In this document: in pieces, positions 25,740 through 33,007 of the stretch
How positions within the stretch are numbered: position 1 is the first letter of the stretch
Layout: every line of letters begins with the position of its first letter
From: Neobacillus paridis
Lineage (GTDB): Bacteria > Bacillota > Bacilli > Bacillales > Cytobacillaceae
Direction: 5' to 3'
Length of the DNA stretch: 64,000 bases
Assembly (NCBI RefSeq): GCF_016765675.1
Contig: NZ_JAESWB010000005.1
Location: 231,996 to 295,995, forward strand
The notes under the pieces: generated by a model
What the model was told of the DNA's origin: nothing
The model's database searches: none
What the model saw: the letters and a program-made list of their open reading frames with translations, nothing else
Made by a program: the position numbers and the translations under genes

Positions 25740-26960
25740 TTATATCGCTTCTGTTAATGTTTTAATAGGATTCTTCTCCTCGACTTCCCCTTTTCCCAGA
25801 CTTAGCATGGTGATAAAGGAGATGCAGTATAGGATAGCGAGGTAGGTCATGGCGACGGTAACGTTAGCATGTTGTAAGATGAATCCTACCAGAATTGGTG
25901 ATAGTCCACCCAATGCCCGGCCAAAGTTGAAAATACTGTTGGTCGCGGTGCTGCGAACTTCGACTGGATAATAATGACTGATTAAAGCACCGTAGCCGGC
26001 AAACATTCCGTTCGAGAAAAATCCGACGACCGCTCCGCCAATTAACACCCCGGCTGCTCCAGTCGTAAAGGAGTACAAGTATACCGCCCCGGCTGAAGCA
26101 AAAAGGAAGATACCGAATGCTTTCTTCATTCCCAGTCGGTCGATAATTTGTCCGAATGTTAACATCCCGGCAATCATCCCAACAGCCGTACTAATCGTCC
26201 AAAGGGCCGAACCTGAAACCGAAAGTCCTTGTGATTTCTGGAGGATCGACGGCAGCCAGATCATTAAGCCGTTATAGCCGGCAATTTGCACCGTGGCCAT
26301 CACCGCTAAGGCGACGGTCGTAAAGGCTATTCTTGGGCTGGAAAATAACTCCTTGACACTACCTTGCTTTTTCACATGCTGTTTTTCTCTTTGAGTTGCC
26401 AGCCATTCAGGTGATTCATTTAAATTTTTCCGGACAAAGAAGGCGAATATAACCGGAACGATTCCGACGAAGAATAATCCTCTCCAGCCCCATAGCGGTA
26501 AAAGGATGGCACTTAAAAGAGCCGCGAGAATCACCCCGAATTGGGCACCGATACTTACATAAGAAGAGGCCCGTCCCTGCTTATTCTTTGGCCATGCTTC
26601 GGCAACCAATGTCATCCCGATTCCATATTCGCCGCCCGCTCCCAAGCCGGCAATAAACCGAAAAATATAAACTTGCTCTACATTTGTTGCTAATCCGGTT
26701 AACGCTGTACCGATGGCAAATAATAAAACGGTATACGTGAACACCTTTACCCTGCCAAATTTATCAGCTAAGATTCCGAAGATAATTCCTCCAAACAGCA
26801 TCCCTAAGTTCGTAATTGAAGAAATTAGACCGCCCGTTGCCATGTCCAAATGAAATTCCGCAATGATCATCGACATCGCAAAGGAAATAAACATGATGTC
26901 CATACCCTCTAACGTTAACCCTGCTACTGATGCTACAACAGTTTTTTTCTGATAATCCAC
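25740..26960 (-). CDS. MFS transporter, aromatic acid:H+ symporter (AAHS)-like
   Basis: A 406-residue, 12-helix major facilitator. It has the family loop motif GILADKFGRVKVF between helices 2 and 3, the FIAGLGAGGEYGIGMTLVAE segment in helix 4 shared with AAHS and sugar-type symporters, and LEGMDIMFISFAMSMI in helix 1, where AAHS members have the conserved acidic DGxD-like site. The GTG at 26960 is chosen because GGAAGGAG stands upstream; longer frames run through a terminator-like hairpin in the leader. It lies next to the monooxygenase locus and may import an aromatic or heteroaromatic acid. The leader at 27014-27134 could attenuate expression. Confidence 0.78.
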   Translation of the reverse strand: MDYQKKTVVASVAGLTLEGMDIMFISFAMSMIIAEFHLDMATGGLISSITNLGMLFGGIIFGILADKFGRVKVFTYTVLLFAIGTALTGLATNVEQVYIFRFIAGLGAGGEYGIGMTLVAEAWPKNKQGRASSYVSIGAQFGVILAALLSAILLPLWGWRGLFFVGIVPVIFAFFVRKNLNESPEWLATQREKQHVKKQGSVKELFSSPRIAFTTVALAVMATVQIAGYNGLMIWLPSILQKSQGLSVSGSALWTISTAVGMIAGMLTFGQIIDRLGMKKAFGIFLFASAGAVYLYSFTTGAAGVLIGGAVVGFFSNGMFAGYGALISHYYPVEVRSTATNSIFNFGRALGGLSPILVGFILQHANVTVAMTYLAILYCISFITMLSLGKGEVEEKNPIKTLTEAI

Positions 26961-27013
26961 TTTTGTCAGTCTCCTTCCAAGCCTCTCAGGACTATGATTT
27001 AAAGAATTCGGGC

Positions 27014-27100
27014 AAAAATAAAATGCCCTTTGATCCGATGGAACAAAAGGGCATTCATACATACAGTTTCATATATACGATCATTACTTTCGCCCTTTTT
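27014..27100 (-). promoter_or_regulatory. Attenuator-like 5' leader of the MFS transporter gene
   Basis: On the minus strand the transcript first shows AAAAAGGGC (27100-27092). It is followed by a terminator with stem ATGCCCTTT / AAAGGGCAT (27054-27046 and 27031-27023) and the T-rich tail TTTATTTTT (27022-27014). The upstream AAAGGGC is complementary to the terminator's 5' arm and can form a competing antiterminator. No known riboswitch consensus was recognised in the roughly 35 nt ahead of it. Confidence 0.5.
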
Positions 27101-27140
27101 GGCCTCTCTGGACCAGAATTAAAGGAAAATTTTCTTTATT

Positions 27141-27169
27141 ATCTTAGCACTTCGACAACACTATGACAA
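27141..27169 (-). promoter_or_regulatory. Sigma-A promoter for the MFS leader
   Basis: TTGTCA, a 17-bp spacer and TAAGAT on the minus strand give a predicted start near 27134, leaving a 175-nt leader before the GTG codon. Confidence 0.45.
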
Positions 27170-27208
27170 TACAAAACTTTTAAAAAATGGATCTTTCACA
27201 TTGTTCTG

Positions 27209-27532
27209 CTATAAAACCGCCTCAATATAATTGCCAAAACCCTTTTTAATTTCCAGACCTTGCTTTTCTAAGCCCTTCCAAATCTCTTGGTCGAGACGGT
27301 ATGGGCTCGTTTTCTGCAGTAAGAAAGCCTCCTCCTCCGACAGTTTTACACTATAATCCCGCTCCCCATATTTTACAATCAGTTGATAGTCTTGCAGTTT
27401 CATGACCAGTACCTCATACTGTTGATCCCATTCCTTTAGCTGCCGCTCAATACATTCGGCAACATACAACAGAAATTTTTCGACATTCAAATCCCGCGCC
27501 TTTAAGGTCCTTGCATAGCCGTTAATATTCAC
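27209..27532 (-). CDS. Unknown 107-aa protein under SAM-I riboswitch control
   Basis: A 107-residue soluble, helix-rich protein (VEKFLLYVAECIERQLKEWDQ region, then LSEEEAFLLQKTSPYRLDQ). It has no motif I recognise. The GTG at 27532 is preferred: GGAAGGGG lies about nine bases upstream, and the longer open frame runs back through the terminator of the riboswitch. It is the only gene between the S-box leader and the MFS promoter, so it should respond to S-adenosylmethionine. That places it in sulfur/methionine/SAM metabolism by regulation alone; the biochemical role is unknown. Confidence 0.65.
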   Translation of the reverse strand: MNINGYARTLKARDLNVEKFLLYVAECIERQLKEWDQQYEVLVMKLQDYQLIVKYGERDYSVKLSEEEAFLLQKTSPYRLDQEIWKGLEKQGLEIKKGFGNYIEAVL

Positions 27533-27551
27533 GTTCGCTTTCCCCTTCCGT

Positions 27552-27595
27552 TTTAAAAAATAAAACCCCCTTCTGCATTGGATCCAAAAGGGGGT
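27552..27595 (-). terminator. Expression-platform terminator of the SAM-I riboswitch
   Basis: On the minus strand ACCCCCTT / AAGGGGGT form a GC-rich stem with a 15-base loop, followed by TTTTATTTTTT. It lies 11 nt after the aptamer and just before the ribosome binding site of the 107-aa gene. Confidence 0.75.
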
Positions 27596-27605
27596 AAAAG
27601 CCGTT

Positions 27606-27706
27606 TTATCATCCAAAGCAGTCTATTGCTTTGCTGGTGGGAGCACCTTACGTTCTGCAGGTTGCTGTGACGTCATTGAGCCAGTTCTCTCAGCCACTCT
27701 AGATAA
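27606..27706 (-). ncRNA. SAM-I (S-box) riboswitch aptamer
   Basis: On the minus strand the core reads TTATC, AGAGTGGCTGAGAGAACTGG, CTCAATGA, GCAACC, AAGGTGC, CCAGCA and GATAA in that order. This reproduces the S-box consensus (P1 TTATC/GATAA, the GAGGGA-TGGC block in variant form, GCAACC, AAGGTGC) and resembles the B. subtilis yitJ leader. The intrinsic terminator at 27552-27595 supplies the expression platform, so SAM binding should switch the downstream gene off. Confidence 0.9.
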
Positions 27707-27759
27707 CTATTTAATTATTATTATTGTACTACAATTATCCCAATATATCTATTACAATT

Positions 27760-28083
27760 TTAGCATAATTTCTGCCACATTCTTGTCGTGTCAGGAATGG
27801 AATGATGTTCGATGATGGTATAGGCAGCATTGGTGATCGCTTGGGCTAAGTTTTCTCCAGTTGCGCAAATTTCATTAAAGCAAACCCTTGAAGTCCCTTT
27901 AACCGTATAGGTATAACCCAACTGTTCCAAACGATCCACAATTTGCAACGCATGGTTAAGGTTTTGCTCCGGTTGGAATTCAGTATCTTGTATGAAAATC
28001 CCCTTTTCATAGTCGTACCAGCGATCCCAGCGATTTAATTTCCAGCCCATAATTCTTCGCGCAATTGAGTCTGTTTTAACCAT
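27760..28083 (-). CDS. BC1872-like protein with phage ABA-sandwich domain, copy B
   Basis: A 107-residue paralog of the protein at 7598-7903. They share SIARRIMGWKLNRWDRW-type N-termini, FQPEQNLNHALQIV and AQAITNAAYTI. It differs by a longer C-terminal tail (TRMWQKLC). Function is unknown. AAGGAGCAGAAAAT precedes the ATG. Upstream lie two copies of TTATATAACA exactly 30 bp apart (28109 and 28139), a likely operator. Confidence 0.7.
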   Translation of the reverse strand: MVKTDSIARRIMGWKLNRWDRWYDYEKGIFIQDTEFQPEQNLNHALQIVDRLEQLGYTYTVKGTSRVCFNEICATGENLAQAITNAAYTIIEHHSIPDTTRMWQKLC

Positions 28084-28105
28084 ATTTTCTGCTCCTTCTT
28101 AAAAT

Positions 28106-28149
28106 TTGTTATATAACACGTTTTATAAATTAATACAATTATATAACAA
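28106..28149. promoter_or_regulatory. Candidate operator with helically phased repeats
   Basis: TTATATAACA occurs twice with a 30-bp period. The outer ends form an 11-bp inverted repeat (TTGTTATATAA / TTATATAACAA), and TGTTATATAACA at 28107 is itself a perfect palindrome. The site lies 25-65 bp upstream of the BC1872-like gene, where a repressor would act. Confidence 0.4.
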
Positions 28150-28340
28150 CGAAAAATTGATTACCAGCCTTTCATTAAAAATTTTTTTAAAACTTAAACA
28201 AAGGCTTTTAAAACTAGAAAGTTCTAACTAATCACTAGCTTTTAACAGAGTAATTCGTTGACGGATCTAACGGTTCTAAACAAAACATGCTCTTTTCGTT
28301 CACTAGAACGTACAATGTGAAAAACGTAGTTGGTGATAGG

Positions 28341-28595
28341 ATGCATACGATTATTACCGGAACAAATGGCCCCATGTACTTAGGTTACCCTCCGCCGATG
28401 TTTGGACCGTGGAATCAACCGATTCATCCTCATAGTGTTCAATTGGGTCATACCATCTACCATATTGTCCCTTTGCTTTTCGGTTATCCGCCAGCATTCC
28501 CTTATTTTGGTCCGTACGTCCCCTTCCGTGTGGGAACTCAAAAGTTAGTGAAAGGCTGCAAATATATTGGACTACACAAAAAAAGACCTTATTAA
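28341..28595 (+). CDS. Small Pro/Gly/Tyr/His-rich protein, possibly spore-associated
   Basis: A possible 84-residue protein beginning MHTIITGTNGPMYLGYPPPM, rich in Pro, Gly, Tyr, Phe and His (FPYFGPYVPF). That composition recalls small spore coat proteins of Bacillus, but I recognise no family. The ATG at 28341 has a mediocre ribosome site (GGTGATAGG); a start at 28287 has none. No opposing gene overlaps it and a hairpin follows the stop. It may be an orphan or non-coding. Confidence 0.4.
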   Translation: MHTIITGTNGPMYLGYPPPMFGPWNQPIHPHSVQLGHTIYHIVPLLFGYPPAFPYFGPYVPFRVGTQKLVKGCKYIGLHKKRPY

Positions 28596-28616
28596 CTCAT
28601 TAATAAAATAAGGTCA
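28586..28616. terminator. Hairpin after the Pro-rich small gene
   Basis: GACCTTATT / AATAAGGTC is a 9-bp perfect stem. A seven-A run lies on its left, so it is a better terminator for minus-strand transcription than for the plus-strand gene it follows. Confidence 0.45.
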
Positions 28617-28672
28617 CTCCGGGAAAAATAAAGATTGTAATTTTTGCTAACAGTTTGTTTAGGGAGAGATCC

Positions 28673-29428
28673 ATGGAAAAGACTCATGATCAGTCTAAAC
28701 TAAATATCGCGATACCCTATGTGAGAAGAACAGTAAATATCAGGAAGGTGAAGCTTCCGCAAATTACAGCGGAATCCATTGGTTTGGGGGTATTATTAGC
28801 TTTAATTGGGGGATATCTTGATGCTTACACGTATGTTAGTCGGGATGGAGTGTTTGCTACATCCCAGACCGGCAACCTCGTCTTATTAGGTGTGGTAACC
28901 GCACAAGGACATTGGGCTCAAGGATTAAAGCATATTCCCCCGATTTTTGCGTTTGTCATCGGAGTGGTCGTTGCAGAAGGATTAAAACATCCAAATATCA
29001 CCCGAACGTTTCCATTTCCTGCTCGGACAGTGCTGTTGTTGGAAAGTATTGTCCTTTTATTTGTCGGAACCTGGCCGGCCGAGGTACCAAATACCGTGGT
29101 AACATTAACGATTGCCTTTGTTTCATCGGTGCAAATTTCTTCCTTTCGCACGCTGGTGAGATGGCCCTATAATTCGGCGATGGTTACTGGTAATTTACGA
29201 TCAGCGGCAGAAGCCGCCTATACGGCTATTATCCTCCATGATCGCCAGGGAATGCTCAAATTCATCGATTTCAGCATTATCATTCTGGCCTTTCTTGGTG
29301 GTGCTTTCATCGGCAGCCTGTTTACCCTTCACTTTGGGACAAAAGCCATTTGGTTCGCCTCAGCTATTTTACTGTGCACGATGCTCATCTTAAATACAAA
29401 CCCCAAAACCCTACTCAATAAAAGTTGA
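28673..29428 (+). CDS. YoaK/DUF1275-family membrane protein
   Basis: A 251-residue membrane protein with six helices of the YoaK (DUF1275) family. Signature sequences are ALIGGYLDAYTYVSRDGVFATSQTGNLVLL (of which GGYLDAYTY and SQTGNLVLLG are the conserved parts) and SFRTLVRWPYNSAMVTGNLR. The ATG at 28673 is preferred because AGGGAGAG lies five bases before it. The physiological function of the family is undetermined. It is monocistronic, followed by a palindrome (29437-29477) that can terminate it. Confidence 0.78.
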   Translation: MEKTHDQSKLNIAIPYVRRTVNIRKVKLPQITAESIGLGVLLALIGGYLDAYTYVSRDGVFATSQTGNLVLLGVVTAQGHWAQGLKHIPPIFAFVIGVVVAEGLKHPNITRTFPFPARTVLLLESIVLLFVGTWPAEVPNTVVTLTIAFVSSVQISSFRTLVRWPYNSAMVTGNLRSAAEAAYTAIILHDRQGMLKFIDFSIIILAFLGGAFIGSLFTLHFGTKAIWFASAILLCTMLILNTNPKTLLNKS

Positions 29429-29436
29429 AGAAAAAG

Positions 29437-29477
29437 GTGTCAGGAACCTGGTGATTCTTTCACAAGGTTCCTGACAC
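29437..29477. repeat. Dispersed palindrome, variant copy 4, overlapping the end of the DUF2062 gene
   Basis: Arms GTGTCAGGAACCT / AGGTTCCTGACAC with a short loop. It lies between convergent genes and supplies the last codons (VSGTL) and the stop of the DUF2062 gene. It can also terminate both transcripts. Confidence 0.65.
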
Positions 29478-30023
29478 TTGCCGATTTAAGTTAATCTCTC
29501 GTTTATGACGTCTGCGCTTTAACCGGTTTGCCAGTTCTTTCTCATAAAGATAATGGATGATAAAATAAGAAATCACACCGAGGACAATCCCAAAAATCGT
29601 CATTCCAACTAGAGCATGGATGCCACCGTGAAGTAATCCGACTAAACTATGGAAATCACCGTGCAGCAATTTTTGAACAGAAAAAGCGGTATGATGACCA
29701 GGGGATAGTTCCAGTGGAAAAATAACTTTCCCTAGTTTTCTGGCGAAAGGCAGTAAAATGACCGGAAGAAATGTTAATTTGCCAATCACATTTCCAATGA
29801 TGGATGCCGACAATGAAGCTCTGGACAAGCGGACAAGTGGGAAAAATATAATATAAATAAGCGAAGCGGATGATATAACCAACATTTCTAATCCAAACCC
29901 CAGAGCAAAGCCTAAGGCAACTTTATTTGCACCACCTGGCGAACGAAGCAGTTTAATGAAGTTGAACTTAAAAGCCCGTCCGAAACGTTGAAACACGTGA
30001 TATTTTTTCTGTTTAATGTTCAT
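29460..30023 (-). CDS. DUF2062 membrane protein with a palindrome-derived C-terminus
   Basis: A 187-residue protein with three to four membrane segments. It shows the DUF2062 pattern: FNFIKLLRSPGGANKVALGFALG, a Gly-rich middle and a basic C-terminal tail (RLKRRRHKREINL). The family is found near glycosyltransferases and in many Gram-positives; the function is not known. The ATG at 30023 has GGGGG ten bases upstream. Its last five codons and stop come from an intergenic palindrome, which suggests the repeat inserted into or just beyond the original 3' end. Confidence 0.7.
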   Translation of the reverse strand: MNIKQKKYHVFQRFGRAFKFNFIKLLRSPGGANKVALGFALGFGLEMLVISSASLIYIIFFPLVRLSRASLSASIIGNVIGKLTFLPVILLPFARKLGKVIFPLELSPGHHTAFSVQKLLHGDFHSLVGLLHGGIHALVGMTIFGIVLGVISYFIIHYLYEKELANRLKRRRHKREINLNRQVSGTL

Positions 30024-30361
30024 ACAAGTCAACCCCCAGGTGAAAACAAAGTAAATTGAGAAAATTTAAAATTAGGCTAATTCAGGATCATCGATAAAAT
30101 CCGATTGTTCTACAGACAAATTATATTATATTTTTTTTCTGAAAACTAGTTTTATGACCAGTCTGATTTCTGAAAAAAAATGGGTGAAATCGTAAAACCG
30201 AAAAGAAATTTTCTTACACCCCTTTCTTTGATCACTTAATCAAATCTGCTACTAGTGACCATACCTCCCAGGAGTATCATTTCCCTTTGAATTCCCTGAT
30301 TCTTTCTTCTATAAATTAAAATTACCCGCTTGAATGACATCAAATAACTTTTTTTGGAAAA

Positions 30362-30438
30362 AGTGAATGAGAATAAACTGCACACCACTTTTTAATAATA
30401 CAAAAGAAATTAATTTTCAGTTTAGGGGTGGTGGTGTG
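30362..30438 (+). promoter_or_regulatory. Upstream region of arcA: ArgR-like site and leader inverted repeat
   Basis: TGAATGAGAATAAA (30364-30377) resembles a B. subtilis ARG half-box. CACACCAC (30381) and GTGGTGTG (30431) form an 8-bp inverted repeat with a 42-base loop. No convincing -35/-10 pair was identified in the 490-bp gap before arcA, and no Fnr-type TGTGA-N6-TCACA site was seen. Confidence 0.25.
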
Positions 30439-30523
30439 TAAAAAGGAACTATATTTTTGAAAAGAAAATCTTGAACATGATCTAACATAGAAATTCTCTT
30501 TTATGTACAAGGAGTTGAACGTA

Positions 30524-31756
30524 TTGAAATATCCATTAAATGTTACATCGGAAATCGGAGAACTAAAAACAGTTCTGCTGAAACGACCCGGCAAAGAGTT
30601 GGAAAACTTAACACCGGAATTTTTGGAAGTATTATTATTTGATGATATTCCTTTCTTACCGGCGATTCAAAAAGAGCATGATTATTTTGCAACAACGCTT
30701 CGCAACAGAGGTGTGGAGGTCGTATATTTAGATACATTGGCGACAGAAGCGTTGATCAATGACGATGTCAGGATGAATCTTATTGAAGATTTTATGCGTG
30801 AAAGCAACTTAGTGGAGACCCGCTCCTATGAAATGGTAAAGGAATACTTAATCAGTCTTCCAAAAGATCAGTTAATTTCTACATTAATGCATGGAATTCG
30901 TAAAAACGAATTAACCAGTACAGGGAAGAAACACCTCCATGAAATGCTTGAGGATTTCGACCCATTTTACCTTTATCCATTACCAAACCTTTATTTTACC
31001 AGAGACCCGGCGGCCGTTATTGGAAATGGCGTGTCGGTCAACCGGATGAATCGCTCAGCGCGAAAACGCGAATCGTTATTCTTGCAGTATATTATCAAAT
31101 ATCATCCACGATTTGCCCAACACGATATTCCGCTCTGGTTTAACCGTGACGGTGCCTATTCGATCGAAGGCGGCGATGAATTAGTCATTAGCCATGACAC
31201 CGTGGCTATCGGAATCAGTGCCAGAACAACTGCCCAGGCGATTGAAAAAATAGCGATCAATTTATTTAGAGGAAACAGCAATTACCAAAAAGTCATGGCA
31301 GTTGAAATCCCGAAATCAAGGGCATTCATGCATTTAGATACCGTCTTTACCATGGTCGATCACGATAAGTTCACCGTGCATCCGGGAATTCAAGGCCCTG
31401 GCGGCGAAATGAATATTTTTATCTTGGAAAGAGGAGACAGTGCCGAAGAGGTAAACATTTCTCAACGTTCCAATATCGTTGAAGCGTTACAAGAGGTTCT
31501 GAACTTAAAAGAAGTCACCCTCATTCCTTGTGGCGGCGGGGATCACATCGCTTCCGCACGTGAGCAATGGAACGACGGAAGTAACACACTTGCGATTTCT
31601 CCGGGAGTTGTGGTGACTTATGACCGTAACTATGTTTCCAATGAATTATTGCGTTCGTACGGTATCGAAGTGATCGAGGTTCAAAGCAGTGAGTTAGCCC
31701 GCGGTCGCGGCGGTCCGCGCTGTATGAGCATGCCGTTATATCGTGAAGATCTTTAA
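30524..31756 (+). CDS. arcA: Arginine deiminase
   Basis: A 410-residue arginine deiminase converting arginine to citrulline and ammonia. Motifs are [13 protein letters not shown] (substrate Asp), EGGDELVIS (Glu/Asp), [10 protein letters not shown] (catalytic His and Asp) and the C-terminal [14 protein letters not shown] with the catalytic Cys. The TTG at 30524 is preferred: AAGGAG sits nine bases upstream, while the ATG at 30503 would place that site inside the gene. It is the first gene of arcABDC, an operon for fermentative ATP and ammonia production from arginine, usually induced by arginine and oxygen limitation. Confidence 0.95.
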   Translation: MKYPLNVTSEIGELKTVLLKRPGKELENLTPEFLEVLLFDDIPFLPAIQKEHDYFATTLRNRGVEVVYLDTLATEALINDDVRMNLIEDFMRESNLVETRSYEMVKEYLISLPKDQLISTLMHGIRKNELTSTGKKHLHEMLEDFDPFYLYPLPNLYFTRDPAAVIGNGVSVNRMNRSARKRESLFLQYIIKYHPRFAQHDIPLWFNRDGAYSIEGGDELVISHDTVAIGISARTTAQAIEKIAINLFRGNSNYQKVMAVEIPKSRAFMHLDTVFTMVDHDKFTVHPGIQGPGGEMNIFILERGDSAEEVNISQRSNIVEALQEVLNLKEVTLIPCGGGDHIASAREQWNDGSNTLAISPGVVVTYDRNYVSNELLRSYGIEVIEVQSSELARGRGGPRCMSMPLYREDL

Positions 31757-31792
31757 TCAGCTTGCAATCACATATTTGGGAGGATCATAAAA

Positions 31793-32785
31793 ATGGCAGT
31801 TAACTTAAGAGGCAGACATTTTTTAACATTAAAAGATTATACTCCAGAGGAAATCGAATTTCTCATTAATCAAGCAATTGAATTCAAGCGTTTAAAGTAT
31901 GCAGGCGTTCCCCACAAAATGTTAAAAGGGAAAAATATTGCCCTGTTGTTTGAAAAACCATCAACCCGTACCCGCTGTGCCTTCACGGTTGCTTGTATCG
32001 ACTTAGGAGCTCATCCAGAATACCTAGGTAAAGGCGATATCCAATTTGGAAAAAAAGAATCCAATCGCGATACCGCCATCGTTTTAGGCAGAATGTTTGA
32101 TGGAATTGAGTTTCGCGGTTTTAAACATGAAACCGTTGAGGATTTGGCGAAATATTCCGGGGTTCCGGTATGGAATGGTTTAACCGATCTATTCCATCCA
32201 ACACAAATTTTAGCTGATTTTATGACCATAAAAGAAAAGCTCGGATATTTAAAAGGCATTAAATTTGCTTATATCGGCGACGCCAGAAATAACATGGGGA
32301 ACTCCTTAATGATTGGCTCAGCGAAAATGGGAATGGACTTCCGTGCCGTTGCCCCGAAGGAATTGCATCCTGCTGGGGAATTAGTCGAATATGCACAAGG
32401 TGTGGCGAAAGACACCGGAGCGAAAATTACGATTACGGATAGTATTGAAGACGGGGTCAAGGACGTTGACGTCATTTATACCGATGTTTGGGTTTCCATG
32501 GGTGAAGAAGATAAATTCGAAGAGCGGATTAACTTACTTAAGAAGTACCAAGTTAATAAACAAATGATGGCTAAGACTGGTAAAGAACATACATTATTCA
32601 TGCATTGTCTTCCGGCCTTCCATGACCTGGAAACCGAAGTAGGTCGAGATATTCACCAAAAATTTGGTCTGGATGCAATGGAAGTCACCGATGAAGTATT
32701 CCGTTCGAAAAATAGCGTCGTGTTTGATGAAGCAGAGAACAGAATGCATACCATCAAAGCTGTAATGGCGGCTACGCTATCTTAA
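31793..32785 (+). CDS. arcB: Catabolic ornithine carbamoyltransferase
   Basis: A 330-residue ornithine transcarbamylase. In this operon it runs in the catabolic direction, splitting citrulline into ornithine and carbamoyl phosphate. STRTR at residues 57-61 is the carbamoyl-phosphate loop, [15 protein letters not shown] the second phosphate site, and [10 protein letters not shown] carries the ornithine-site Cys. GGGAGG precedes the ATG; the gene starts 36 bp after arcA. Confidence 0.93.
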   Translation: MAVNLRGRHFLTLKDYTPEEIEFLINQAIEFKRLKYAGVPHKMLKGKNIALLFEKPSTRTRCAFTVACIDLGAHPEYLGKGDIQFGKKESNRDTAIVLGRMFDGIEFRGFKHETVEDLAKYSGVPVWNGLTDLFHPTQILADFMTIKEKLGYLKGIKFAYIGDARNNMGNSLMIGSAKMGMDFRAVAPKELHPAGELVEYAQGVAKDTGAKITITDSIEDGVKDVDVIYTDVWVSMGEEDKFEERINLLKKYQVNKQMMAKTGKEHTLFMHCLPAFHDLETEVGRDIHQKFGLDAMEVTDEVFRSKNSVVFDEAENRMHTIKAVMAATLS

Positions 32786-32804
32786 AACGCTGACTATTCT
32801 CCAT

Positions 32805-32966
32805 GGTGTCAGGCACCTTCAAATCGTCACAATAAATGAAAACTCGCTGACTGGCGATTCCTTAAGGACGGTTCATGAGGCGGAGTTGAATTTATGCGAC
32901 ATAGGAAGTATAAAATTCGGAACCATTTTATACTTCCTATTAGCTAAAAGAAGGACAGGCACCACG
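32805..32966. repeat. Repeat cluster between arcB and arcD
   Basis: GGTGTCAGGCACC (32805-32817) and GACAGGCACC (32954-32963) bracket a 16-bp perfect hairpin (32901-32916 / 32925-32940, core ATAGGAAGTATAAAAT). The 220-bp gap is long for an arc operon and seems to have taken up a REP-like or MITE-like insertion. The hairpin lacks a T-run, so it may stabilise mRNA rather than terminate. Confidence 0.55.
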
Positions 32967-33007
32967 GATGGCAGCTTAACTTCTTTTAAGAAATGAAGGT
33001 GGAAACT

